A stretch of 10,682 nt of DNA, taken from Campylobacter sp. UBA1713. GTDB lineage: Bacteria > Campylobacterota > Campylobacteria > Campylobacterales > Campylobacteraceae. Where the stretch lies: NCBI GenBank assembly GCA_002317305.1, contig DCIZ01000100.1, forward strand, positions 1-10,682, written 5' to 3'. Below the pieces are notes generated by a model. That model saw only the letters and a list, made by a program, of their open reading frames with translations, had not been told where the DNA came from and did no database searches. The position numbers were made by a program, and so were the translations under genes. Positions 1 through 6,881 of the stretch are shown one piece after another; position 1 is the first letter of the stretch, and each line of letters begins with the position of its first letter.

Positions 1-68
1 TTACCTTAAATGTAAATTTGATTTTGAAAGAATTTGAAAGAAATTTAAAAAGAAAAAAGAATTTACCA

Positions 69-88
69 GGGCGCCAAAAAAAGCGCCC
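69..88 (-). terminator. Possible intrinsic terminator of the AsmA-like gene
   Basis: A perfect 6-bp GC arm pair (GGGCGC at 69-74 and GCGCCC at 83-88) encloses an 8-nt A-rich loop, 15 bp past the stop codon of the minus-strand AsmA-like gene. Read on the minus strand, a T-rich tract follows, but it starts about 9 nt after the stem rather than directly, so it is not a textbook terminator. Bases 1-68 hold no gene I can support; they are AT-rich with a 10-bp tandem duplication (TTTGAAAGAA at 23-32 and 33-42). Confidence 0.5.
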
Positions 89-103
89 GAATCCACAAAA
101 AAT

Positions 104-1600
104 TTACTTAAACAACCCATCTAGCAGTTTATTTACCGCTTCGCCACCTTTGCCATTTAGCTTTTTCTCTATGAATCTATTTACCTCTTTTGTCGCCTTC
201 TCCTTTGCCTTGTCAGCAAGGTAGTTTGACTTTATGTTATAAGTCATCTTGTCTAGCGACCCGCCCAAAGTGGCGTTTACGTCCGTCTTTTCAAAGGTAA
301 ATGCGATGGGTATATTTAGCTTTTTCGTCCCCAAATCAAGCTTGCCGTTTGCTATCTTTATGGTAGATTTGTTCGACTTTAAGTCGGTTTTCACGCTTAC
401 GTCATTTTGTTTGACAGCCACATTAAACGTGCCGTTTTTGTAAATTTCAGTCGTTACGTCTCGTTTTAAAAGCATTTTTATGGCGTTTGTAACATCGCTT
501 GCTGCTAGCTGACCTGCTCGCACGTTTACGTCCGCACCGCCACTTTTGCTAGTAAGGTTGTAGTTAGCCACCAAATCCGCCTCGCCCGTGTAGACTTTTT
601 TCAAATTTGCCATGTAAAGCAGCTCTTCTATGCGAAATTTCGCCATGTTTGCCGTTATTTTGTCGTTGTTTAGCACCGCTTTTAGCGTGCTTTTAAACAA
701 ATTTGAGTTTAGTGTAGCGTAGAGTGTTTTGTCAAATTTGACGATGCCTGTGCCCGTAAAAGCGCCGTTGAGTTTGTAAGAGATGAGCTTTTCTAGCTTT
801 GCAAGATTTGGCACGTTTAGCGTGTAGCCAGCGTTTAGCGTGGTTGTGTTTAGGTCAAATGCGGCGTTTGTCGCTTTTAGCGTAGCTAGTGGCGTGGTAA
901 CGTTTGCGTTTGTAACAGTAGTCATGGCGTTTAGGTCAAGTGCCGTTTTTGAGACGAGTGCCACTTTGAAATTTACTGGAAGCTCCGCGCCAAATTGTTT
1001 TTTTATGAGCCCGACATCTGCTACAACATTTGCCGTTTTTACGTTCACGTCGCCCTTAAAATCTACCAAATTTGCATCCACGCCCACACTTCCAGTGGCG
1101 TAAAGCGGCTGGTTTGCGAGCGCTAAAAGCGTTTTTAGGTCGAGTTTTGTAGCGTTAAAATTTAGCGTTTTTGGGTTGTAACCCACGACTTTTGCGTCTA
1201 GTTTTAGCGGTGAAGATACAAAAACGCCGTCTAGTTTTACGTCAAAGTCGCTTGCCCGTCCGACTGCTTTGCCTGCCACGCTACTCTCTTGTTTTAAATT
1301 TACGCCAAATTTGGTAAGGTCGTTGCTTTTTGCCGCAAGGTCTAGGTCAAATTTTAGCCCAAAAAGCGAGTAGCTGCCGTTGGCGCTGGCGGTCAAACAC
1401 TCGTTTATGTTTGCACGCACGTCTAGTGAAAAGAGGCGAAGCTTAAAGGTTTCTAGCGTTATGTTCATGCCGCTTTTTTCGCTTGCTATCTTTTCAGCGT
1501 ATGGCTTAACGAGCGAGTTGCCAAGAGAGGTAAAAAGCACCACAAAAACTAGCGCCAAAAGCGCCGCAAGCGAGATGAGAATCCATTTTAATATTTTCAT
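104..1600 (-). CDS. AsmA-like, membrane-anchored periplasmic protein
   Basis: The 498-aa protein starts with a short basic N-terminus and one hydrophobic segment (about residues 5-27), which predicts an inner-membrane anchor with the rest in the periplasm. The body is a long, Thr/Asn/Lys-rich, beta-type sequence of alternating polar and hydrophobic residues, with repeated phrases such as LDLNAMTT, FDLNTTTL and GKLDLGTKKL. It ends in a charged helix (about 462-498) finishing VNKLLDGLFK. This architecture is that of the AsmA / AsmA_2 family, whose larger members are thought to bridge or line lipid transport between the two membranes. At 498 aa it is shorter than E. coli AsmA. The ATG has an AAGGA Shine-Dalgarno (complement of 1606-1610, 5-nt spacer). 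It sits 225 bp downstream of the sugar transferase, beyond a terminator, so it is probably transcribed separately. Family assignment is by overall pattern; substrate is unknown. Confidence 0.75.
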   Translation of the reverse strand: MKILKWILISLAALLALVFVVLFTSLGNSLVKPYAEKIASEKSGMNITLETFKLRLFSLDVRANINECLTASANGSYSLFGLKFDLDLAAKSNDLTKFGVNLKQESSVAGKAVGRASDFDVKLDGVFVSSPLKLDAKVVGYNPKTLNFNATKLDLKTLLALANQPLYATGSVGVDANLVDFKGDVNVKTANVVADVGLIKKQFGAELPVNFKVALVSKTALDLNAMTTVTNANVTTPLATLKATNAAFDLNTTTLNAGYTLNVPNLAKLEKLISYKLNGAFTGTGIVKFDKTLYATLNSNLFKSTLKAVLNNDKITANMAKFRIEELLYMANLKKVYTGEADLVANYNLTSKSGGADVNVRAGQLAASDVTNAIKMLLKRDVTTEIYKNGTFNVAVKQNDVSVKTDLKSNKSTIKIANGKLDLGTKKLNIPIAFTFEKTDVNATLGGSLDKMTYNIKSNYLADKAKEKATKEVNRFIEKKLNGKGGEAVNKLLDGLFK

Positions 1601-1634
1601 ATTTTTCCTTTTTTGTATTTTTTTGCAAATTTAC

Positions 1635-1640
1635 ATTAGA
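1635..1640 (-). promoter_or_regulatory. Candidate -10 box for the AsmA-like gene
   Basis: Read on the minus strand this is TCTAAT, about 35 nt before the ATG of the AsmA-like gene and downstream of the terminator-like hairpin. It matches four of six TATAAT positions. No clear -35 is visible, which is usual for Campylobacter sigma-70 promoters. The call is weak and rests mainly on position. Confidence 0.3.
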
Positions 1641-1676
1641 TTTGTTTAACTGTGTTGATACTTTTGCAAACAAAGT

Positions 1677-1710
1677 AAAAAAGGGGTCGCAGGGGCTTGC
1701 CCCCGTCCCC
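1677..1710 (-). terminator. GC-rich stem-loop plus T6, terminator of the sugar transferase gene
   Basis: On the plus strand this reads A6 (1677-1682), GGGG (1683-1686), a 5-nt spacer, GGGG (1692-1695), CTTG, CCCC (1700-1703) and CCCC (1707-1710). On the minus strand the two nested G4/C4 pairs are directly followed by six Ts, the arrangement of an intrinsic terminator. It lies about 115 nt past the stop codon of the minus-strand sugar transferase. The G/C block stands out from the surrounding AT-rich sequence. Confidence 0.6.
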
Positions 1711-1765
1711 GTCCCGCCAATGTTTTTCTTTGAGTTGAAAACGAAAAGAAAAACAGCGGCGGGAC
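1711..1765. repeat. Two-part long inverted repeat, possible REP/MITE-like element
   Basis: The outer arms are GTCCCGCC (1711-1718) and GGCGGGAC (1758-1765). The inner arms are GTTTTTCTTT (1722-1731) and AAAGAAAAAC (1745-1754). Both pairs are perfect, separated by a symmetric 3-by-3 internal loop (AAT/AGC) and a 13-nt apical loop. The 18 paired positions would fold as one hairpin on either strand. It is immediately adjacent to the terminator at 1677-1710. Nothing in the known biology of the flanking genes explains it. It could be a dispersed palindromic element, a structured 3' UTR or part of a small RNA; the sequence alone does not decide. Confidence 0.7.
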
Positions 1766-1769
1766 AACA

Positions 1770-1810
1770 AAAAGCGAAGCTTTTACCAAAAATGTTTTTC
1801 GCACAAAAAC
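1770..1810. other. Two further short hairpins after the sugar transferase
   Basis: AAAAGC (1770-1775) and GCTTTT (1779-1784) form a 6-bp stem with a GAA loop. GTTTTT (1794-1799) and AAAAAC (1805-1810) form a second 6-bp stem with a 5-nt loop. The 10-mer AATGTTTTTC occurs at 1719-1728 and again at 1791-1800, linking this part to the larger inverted repeat. On the minus strand the first hairpin has a short T-rich tail and could help terminate transcription. With the larger element, most of the bases between 1677 and 1810 fall in or between paired arms. Confidence 0.45.
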
Positions 1811-1825
1811 TCCGCCCAAATTCAC

Positions 1826-2758
1826 CTACCGCCCTTTTTTGCCCAAGATGACTGCGGCGGTTTTGTAAATGGTGTGAATTTCCAAAAATATAGACCAGTT
1901 TTTTATGTAGTAGAGGTCATACATTAGTTTTTGGCGCGCATCTTCGGCGTTTGCACCATAAGGGTATTTTACCTGTGCCCAGCCTGTGATGCCCGGTCTC
2001 ACCACGTGCCTTGATGCGTAAGACGATATCTCGCCGTCAAACTGATCTGTCCAAAATTTGCGCTCTGGTCTAGGACCGACTAGATGCATCTCGCCTTTTA
2101 GCACGTTTAGTAGCTGTGGTAGCTCGTCTATGCGTGTTTTTCGCATCGTTTCGCCCCATTTAAAGACTCGCGTGTCGCCTTCTGATGCAAATTTGATTCC
2201 GTCCTTTTCGGCGTCCACTCGCATCGAGCGAAATTTCATGCAGCCAAATTCTTTGTTGTTTTTGCCTACACGGTCTTGGACAAAAAAGACTGGACCGGGC
2301 GATTCTTTTTTTGTTTTTAGCGCCGCAAGTAGCCAAAGCGGCAGTGAGCAAAGCAACATCGGCAAGCAAAGCAGCCAGTCTATCACCAGTTTTTGCACCA
2401 TCTTAAACGCGCTAAACGGCTTGATTCCGTCTAAAAATTTCAGGTCAGTTAGCTCGCCGACTTCGGGCACGTAGCACTTTTGTAGGTAAATTTCCATGAA
2501 TTCTTCTATCTGAAGCACTTGGACTTTGTTTTCGACTGTCGCTTTTGTGATGAGGCGTGCTATTTTGTCTGTGAGTTCAGCTTTTGTGTTTATGACTAGT
2601 AGCTTTTCCTCGCGAATTTCTAGCGCGGTTTCTAGCTTGTCAAAGACTTCGTCTTGGTCTTGGTTTCTGTAAACGATAGTTTCTATTTTGGCGAATTTTT
2701 TCTCCAAAATGTGCTGTTCAAATTCGGCGAATTTGTATTTTCTACCCAAAAAAATCAT
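1826..2758 (-). CDS. Monotopic sugar-phosphate transferase (bacterial sugar transferase family)
   Basis: The 310-aa enzyme should transfer a sugar-1-phosphate from a nucleotide sugar to undecaprenyl phosphate, the first membrane step of a surface glycan. Residues 115-310 form the PglC/WcaJ-type catalytic domain: a hydrophobic re-entrant helix (about 124-147) interrupted by prolines, SPGPVFFVQDRVG (153-165), KFRSM (175-179), the catalytic Asp-Glu in DELPQ (D211, E212), VGPRP (227-231) and RPGITGWAQV (254-263). Residues 1-110 are a soluble domain that looks like a reduced Rossmann-type sensor of the long WcaJ/WbaP proteins, lacking their four transmembrane helices. The ATG has an AAGGA site (complement of 2765-2769, 6-nt spacer) and its own TATAAT promoter. 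No other glycan gene is nearby, so the sugar cannot be inferred. Confidence 0.88.
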   Translation of the reverse strand: MIFLGRKYKFAEFEQHILEKKFAKIETIVYRNQDQDEVFDKLETALEIREEKLLVINTKAELTDKIARLITKATVENKVQVLQIEEFMEIYLQKCYVPEVGELTDLKFLDGIKPFSAFKMVQKLVIDWLLCLPMLLCSLPLWLLAALKTKKESPGPVFFVQDRVGKNNKEFGCMKFRSMRVDAEKDGIKFASEGDTRVFKWGETMRKTRIDELPQLLNVLKGEMHLVGPRPERKFWTDQFDGEISSYASRHVVRPGITGWAQVKYPYGANAEDARQKLMYDLYYIKNWSIFLEIHTIYKTAAVILGKKGR

Positions 2759-2790
2759 CTTTTGTCCTTTTGTTTATTTTTGCTTTTGGT

Positions 2791-2796
2791 ATTATA
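2791..2796 (-). promoter_or_regulatory. -10 box (TATAAT) for the sugar transferase gene
   Basis: On the minus strand this is a perfect TATAAT preceded by GC, about 32 nt before the ATG of the sugar transferase and inside the 69-bp gap that follows mutS2. The upstream sequence is A/T-rich with no obvious -35, as is normal for Campylobacter. Transcription would start near 2784. It implies the sugar transferase does not rely only on read-through from mutS2. Confidence 0.6.
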
Positions 2797-2827
2797 GCGA
2801 TATTTTCTTTATGTTTGGTAAGGACAC

Positions 2828-5029
2828 TTACAGCTTTACTATTTTCGTCCCAAAGCCGCCTTCGTTTGGCGTTCCGTCTGCAAAACTCTTTACGCTTCTG
2901 TGGTTTTTTAAGAATTCTTTTACCGCAAAGGCGAGCCGTCCCGTCCCGATGCCGTGTTTTACCACCACTTCATCAAAGCCCGAAATGAGCGAGTCGGAGA
3001 TGAATTTGTCTAGCTTTTCTAGCGCCTCTTCGGCTCTTAACCCGTGCAAATCTATCACAAAACTGCCACTAACTGGGCGGGCGACTTTGACCTGAACGCT
3101 TTTTGTAGGCGCTTCAACCACGTTTCCACTTCGTTTTAGCAGTTTTAGTGGCACACGCAAATTTATCCCGTCTACATTTAACACCGCTTCGTTTTTGTTT
3201 AGCGAGACTACACGCCCGCGAATTTTGTTGTATTTTGCAAAGTCGCCCACTTTTAGCACGACGGGCTCTGGCGCGCTAAATTCTGGCTTTTTTATCTGGC
3301 TTGCTAGCAAATTTGCCGCATTTAGACTTCGCTGTTTGTCTTTTACATCGATTAGTTTTATGCCACGTTTTGCTTCGCTAATGGCTTCAAAAAATTCACG
3401 CTCAAGTCGCAAAAGCGAATTTGTCAAAGCCTCTTGTGCCTGCTCTTTTTGCTCTTTTACATTTTCTATGAGACGCTCTAGTTTCTCCTTTTTTTGCTCC
3501 ACGTCTGAGAGTTTTGTCTTTAGCTCGCACTCCAAATTTAGCGCTTTTCCGATGGCTTCGTTTAGGTTCTCTTTGTCCTCGCCGTAGGCTTTTTTTGCCC
3601 GCTCGACAAGTGCGGCACTGATGCCATAACGAAGTGCCGTTTCAAAGGCGTAACTTTTGCCGATGGTGCCTTTTAGAAATTCAAATTTTGGGCGTGAGTT
3701 TGCCTCGTCGTAGAGTGCGGCGACTAGCTCCACTCGCTCATCTTTTGCCAGTAGCATCGCAAGCCGCTTGTGGTGCGTGGTGATGACGAGTTTGCAGCCA
3801 GCGTCCATGAGTTGCGTTAAAAGCACGCTGTAAAGAGAGGCAGCTTCTTCAAAGTCCGTGCCAAGCTCGATCTCATCTACGCCTACTAGAATCTCTTTTT
3901 TGCCAAAAAGCTTGCCAAAAGAAAGCATGCGTCCAGCAAATGTGGAGATGTCGTTTTTTGAATTTTGCGGGTCTTCTATGATGCACTCAAAATCTTTAAA
4001 TCGCCCGATTCTAGAACGCGCTACGTTTATGCTCATCGGTAGCAGGTGTTTTGCCAAAAGTGCCGCGCTCATCAAAGACTTTAAAAGCATGGACTTTCCG
4101 CCTGCGTTTACGCCTGTGATGAGTAGCACCGAGCCTGTAAAATCCACGCTAATTCGCTTTGGGTTTTTAAGCGCTGGATGGGCAAATTCACACAAACAAA
4201 TTCGCTCTTTTGCATCTGGCAAGAGAAAATTTAGGTCAGCAGATTTTGCAAATTTTACACGCGCTATAAGGCTGTCAATGTAGTCAAACGCCGTGTTTAT
4301 AAATTTGACAAAAGGCAAATTTTTTTGCAACAACGCACTTGTTTTTTTACAATACTCATAAACCACGAGCTCTTTTTGGTCTAAAAGCGCACTCTCTTGG
4401 CTTTTTAACCGCTCAACGCTACTTGGCAAAACGTAGAAAAAGCCGCTGGCACTTCGCCCGATGACACTACCTTTTAACGCGTGGTTAAAGCCGCCGCGCA
4501 CCAAAAGCGCTTCGCAACCGCTGACAAAATGCACTTGCGAATCGACTAAGTAAGGCGTGATGCTTTTTGAGTAAATGAGCTTTTTTAACTCGCTGGCAAT
4601 TTGCTCTTTTTTCATCTTTAACGCTTGGTTAATGGCGACAAAACGCTCGTCCACGCTCTCTTTTAGCTCGCCGTTTTCGTCAAAATCTGTGGCGATTTTG
4701 GCGACATTTTCAGGCATGAGAATTTTTTCAAAGTAGGTCGCGAGGCTTTTTTCGAATTTAAGCGTTTTTAGATATGAGAAATATCCGAAAATTTTGCTAA
4801 ATTCAAAAATTTCGCTATGGTGCAAAACGGCAAATTTGCCTAGTTTGGCTATAGTATCATCAAGCGGAGCCACAGCAGGAGGCGACTTAAATTCAAGGCG
4901 TGAAAATTCGCAAATGCGGTCAAAATTTAGCCTAGTGTCGCCTGTTAGCGTAACGGGCTTTTGGCGAGACAAAAACGCGCTAAAACGCTCTAAATATTCG
5001 TTTAGGTCTAACTTTTTAAAAATGTCCAC
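2828..5029 (-). CDS. mutS2: Endonuclease MutS2 with C-terminal Smr domain
   Basis: MutS2 proteins are ATP-driven dimeric clamps with a C-terminal Smr nuclease. In Helicobacter MutS2 suppresses homologous recombination, and in Bacillus it also acts on collided ribosomes; it is not the mismatch-repair MutS. This 733-aa protein has the full layout: core/lever region (1-290), Walker A TGVNAGGKS (305-313), Walker B with D385-E386 and GTD (390-392), a TTHH switch (417-420), a charged coiled coil (about 495-560), a small beta domain (590-635), and an Smr domain with DLHGLR (660-665) and HGIGTGRL (692-699). The Walker B region reads DEIELGTD where many MutS2 proteins have DELGAGTD. The start is GTG at 5027-5029, chosen because AAGGAG lies 8 nt upstream and no nearby ATG is in frame. 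It follows the TPR gene by 16 nt, so the two are probably co-transcribed. Confidence 0.93.
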   Translation of the reverse strand: MDIFKKLDLNEYLERFSAFLSRQKPVTLTGDTRLNFDRICEFSRLEFKSPPAVAPLDDTIAKLGKFAVLHHSEIFEFSKIFGYFSYLKTLKFEKSLATYFEKILMPENVAKIATDFDENGELKESVDERFVAINQALKMKKEQIASELKKLIYSKSITPYLVDSQVHFVSGCEALLVRGGFNHALKGSVIGRSASGFFYVLPSSVERLKSQESALLDQKELVVYEYCKKTSALLQKNLPFVKFINTAFDYIDSLIARVKFAKSADLNFLLPDAKERICLCEFAHPALKNPKRISVDFTGSVLLITGVNAGGKSMLLKSLMSAALLAKHLLPMSINVARSRIGRFKDFECIIEDPQNSKNDISTFAGRMLSFGKLFGKKEILVGVDEIELGTDFEEAASLYSVLLTQLMDAGCKLVITTHHKRLAMLLAKDERVELVAALYDEANSRPKFEFLKGTIGKSYAFETALRYGISAALVERAKKAYGEDKENLNEAIGKALNLECELKTKLSDVEQKKEKLERLIENVKEQKEQAQEALTNSLLRLEREFFEAISEAKRGIKLIDVKDKQRSLNAANLLASQIKKPEFSAPEPVVLKVGDFAKYNKIRGRVVSLNKNEAVLNVDGINLRVPLKLLKRSGNVVEAPTKSVQVKVARPVSGSFVIDLHGLRAEEALEKLDKFISDSLISGFDEVVVKHGIGTGRLAFAVKEFLKNHRSVKSFADGTPNEGGFGTKIVKL

Positions 5030-5045
5030 TTTTTAAACTCCTTTT

Positions 5046-6413
5046 TTACCGCACTTTAAAAAACCAGCCTAATATCGCTCTTCGGTGTTTTACCGCTTCT
5101 GGCGAGTTCATAAATTCGGCATCTTTTAGCAAAGGCGCAAACCACTCTTTGGCTTCTTTTGCATCGCCTAGTTTGTGGTAGCCCCACGCCACAGAGTCGG
5201 CTATGTATGGCGCAGGCGAAAGCTCGTAGGCTTTTAAGCAAAGCTCAAGTCCTCGCTCTTTGTCTAAGTCGTGGTCTATGAGCAAGTAGCCAAAGTAGTT
5301 GTAGTAGATGGCTTTTGCTTCGCCTATTTGGTCGTCTTTGCCCTCCACAAAGTCGTCCAAAGCACTCTCAAATTCGCTCACGACTTTCGCTACTTCTGCT
5401 TCGCTTTTGTCGCAACCTTCATACATAAACATCGCTTTTTTGGCGCGAAATTCTACGTTTTGTGTCTTTTGGTAAAGCTCTTCTGCTAGCTCTGCAGCGC
5501 GGGCGTGGTTTCCTAGTCGCGCTTCCAAATCCATCAAAAGCACGTCATCGATGCGATATTTGGTGAGAAAGTCGCGAAGTTTTTGGTGGTTTTGTGCCGA
5601 GATCCAAATTTGCGCTATCTTTTGGAGAAAGATGGGGTTTTTGTCTCTTTCGTAAAGCTCTAAGTAAATTTTCTCTGCTTTTAGTAAGTTGCCACGAAGC
5701 ACCAAAGCGTCAGATAGGTAAATTTGGACGCCTGCATTTTTTGGGTGTTTTTCTAGCGCATTTTCTAGCACAAAAATGGCACGATTTAGGTCGCCGACTG
5801 CTTTGTAAGCGTCTACTAGTTTTATTAAATTTGCGACATCTTCTCGCATCCAATACGCCTTTTCAAACTGCAAAACTGCCGCTTTTTTGTTGCCGTTTTG
5901 GTTTAGCAACGTGCCGTAAATGGTGTAGTTTACGAAATTTAGCGGTTCTAGCTTTATGAGCTTTCTTGCGTGTTCTAGTCCATCTTTTACCTGTCCTGTG
6001 TTTGAGCAGTAAGCAGCGATGATGCGAAGTGCATCGGCGTCGCTAACGAGGACATTTTTTGCCGCTTCGACTATCTCGCCGAGTTTTTCGTGTGAGCTCA
6101 AAAACGCCTGCCTAAGTGCCTCTTTTAGGTAAATTTGGTTTTTGCCTTTGTTAAACAAAAAGACTAAATTCTCCACGCTTGAGCTTCCAAAATGGCTGTC
6201 ATAAAGCGCCTTTGTCATGCGTAGGTAACTCTCGCTAGCTGTTTCGTTGGCTTGTAAAATTTGCGTCTGCTCGTCTAGTGCTTCTGGCTGGCTTTGGGTT
6301 AAATTTGTCGTCAAATTTTCTGACACATTTGCTGACAAATTTTCTACCGCTGTCTCGTTAGCATTTAGGCTAAACGCAAAAAATAGTGTTAAAAATGCAT
6401 ATTTAAAATTCAC
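5046..6413 (-). CDS. Secreted tetratricopeptide-repeat protein
   Basis: The 455-aa product starts with a signal peptide (about residues 1-18, hydrophobic 5-16, likely cleavage after LNA) with no lipobox cysteine, so it should be periplasmic or surface-exposed. Residues 19-60 are an Asn/Thr/Glu-rich linker. From about 125 on, helical pairs carry TPR-type spacing, for example GTLLNQNGNKKAAVLQFEKA (167-186), VGDLNRAIFVLENALEKHP (206-224) and RGNLLKAEKIYLELYERD (240-257), with another near the C-terminus ending in AKEWFAPLL. TPR scaffolds bind other proteins; no catalytic motif is visible. The start is GTG (6411-6413) with AAAGGAG 6 nt upstream. It overlaps the end of the YkgJ-like gene by 11 nt and precedes mutS2 by 16 nt, so all three probably share a transcript. 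Partner unknown. Confidence 0.82.
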   Translation of the reverse strand: MNFKYAFLTLFFAFSLNANETAVENLSANVSENLTTNLTQSQPEALDEQTQILQANETASESYLRMTKALYDSHFGSSSVENLVFLFNKGKNQIYLKEALRQAFLSSHEKLGEIVEAAKNVLVSDADALRIIAAYCSNTGQVKDGLEHARKLIKLEPLNFVNYTIYGTLLNQNGNKKAAVLQFEKAYWMREDVANLIKLVDAYKAVGDLNRAIFVLENALEKHPKNAGVQIYLSDALVLRGNLLKAEKIYLELYERDKNPIFLQKIAQIWISAQNHQKLRDFLTKYRIDDVLLMDLEARLGNHARAAELAEELYQKTQNVEFRAKKAMFMYEGCDKSEAEVAKVVSEFESALDDFVEGKDDQIGEAKAIYYNYFGYLLIDHDLDKERGLELCLKAYELSPAPYIADSVAWGYHKLGDAKEAKEWFAPLLKDAEFMNSPEAVKHRRAILGWFFKVR

Positions 6414-6777
6414 TTTTTACTCCTTTGCACTCTTGTTTTAACTCTCTAAAATCACTCTTGTAACACTCCCAAAAGGGAAAAGTTCGGCACTGCTGTGGGC
6501 GAATTTCGTAAAAACGGCAGCCTTTTGTCGTCTCGTCAAAAAATACGCACGCGTAGCCGTCGATATATGGCTTTTCACGCAGGCTTGTTCTGCCGTAGAT
6601 TCTGTGTGTAAAACGTGCTTCAAATTCGCTCAAAGGCAAATTTAGTGCGTTCGCAAACGCTTCACACTCATCTTTTGAGACCCAAATGGCGCCGTGCTCG
6701 CCCGTGCAGCACTTGCCACCACAACTTTTGCATGCTTTTTCGTCAAAGCTAAATTTGTAATCTTCGTGTTTTATCAT
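6403..6777 (-). CDS. YkgJ-family cysteine-cluster protein
   Basis: This 124-aa cytoplasmic protein has the cysteine pattern of the YkgJ / CxxCxxxCC family: C16-x2-C19-x3-C23-C24, then C77, C87 and C97 in a segment with CRFYEIRPQQCRTFPFW (87-103). The RPxxCRxFPF signature is diagnostic. Extra cysteines are at 38, 105 and 117. The cysteines are expected to bind Zn or an Fe-S centre; the family's biochemical role is not established. The ATG is preceded by AAGG about 9 nt upstream, a weaker Shine-Dalgarno than the genes behind it. It leads the minus-strand operon with the TPR gene and mutS2, and is divergent from an Rrf2 regulator 104 bp away, so it may respond to the same metal or redox cue. Confidence 0.85.
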   Translation of the reverse strand: MIKHEDYKFSFDEKACKSCGGKCCTGEHGAIWVSKDECEAFANALNLPLSEFEARFTHRIYGRTSLREKPYIDGYACVFFDETTKGCRFYEIRPQQCRTFPFWECYKSDFRELKQECKGVKSEF

Positions 6778-6809
6778 TTTTATAAACCTTTTAGGTAAAA
6801 TAACTAAAT

Positions 6810-6825
6810 TTAACTTAAAAGTTAA
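6810..6825. promoter_or_regulatory. Inverted repeat, candidate Rrf2 operator between divergent genes
   Basis: TTAACTT (6810-6816) and AAGTTAA (6819-6825) are perfect 7-bp inverted arms separated by AA. The symmetry extends weakly outward (AAA at 6806-6808 against TTT at 6827-6829). The site would cover about -48 to -33 relative to a start near 6858, so binding would block the -35 region of the rrf2 promoter. It lies in the only divergent spacer of the window and could also control the YkgJ operon. Assignment to the Rrf2 protein is inferred from position. Confidence 0.5.
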
Positions 6826-6845
6826 TTTTTTAAGCTTACTTTCGC

Positions 6846-6851
6846 TACAAT
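6846..6851 (+). promoter_or_regulatory. Candidate -10 box for the rrf2 gene
   Basis: TACAAT preceded by GC (6844-6845) lies 30 nt before the chosen ATG of the Rrf2 gene, giving a leader of roughly 24 nt. It differs from TATAAT at one position. No strong -35 is seen upstream; the region carries the inverted repeat at 6810-6825 and a T-run. Confidence 0.5.
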
Positions 6852-6881
6852 CCCAAACATTTTTTACACGAAGGAATGAAA

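Noticed and set aside
23..42. 10-bp tandem duplication TTTGAAAGAA
   Set aside because: Short and in an AT-rich spacer where such repeats arise by chance; no associated feature.
1642..1851. Plus-strand 69-codon reading frame across the hairpin island
   Set aside because: It reads straight through the inverted repeats and the terminator, has no convincing Shine-Dalgarno and has low-complexity composition set by the repeats. It is more likely a by-product of the repeat element.
2058..2474. Plus-strand 138-codon reading frame opposite the sugar transferase
   Set aside because: Complement of the conserved catalytic domain, Ser/Phe-rich as expected of an antisense frame.
3195..4283. Plus-strand reading frames opposite mutS2
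   Set aside because: They lie opposite the ATPase, coiled-coil and beta-domain regions of an intact mutS2, with no start signals.
6231..6362. Asn/Thr-rich linker after the TPR protein's signal peptide as N-glycosylation sites
   Set aside because: The Campylobacter PglB sequon needs Asp/Glu at -2 from Asn; in this linker the acidic residue falls at -1, so the sequon is not met.
6876..6881. ATG 6876 as start of the Rrf2 gene
   Set aside because: The AAGGA site touches this ATG with no spacer; ATG 6882 has a 6-nt spacer and gives the usual family N-terminus.
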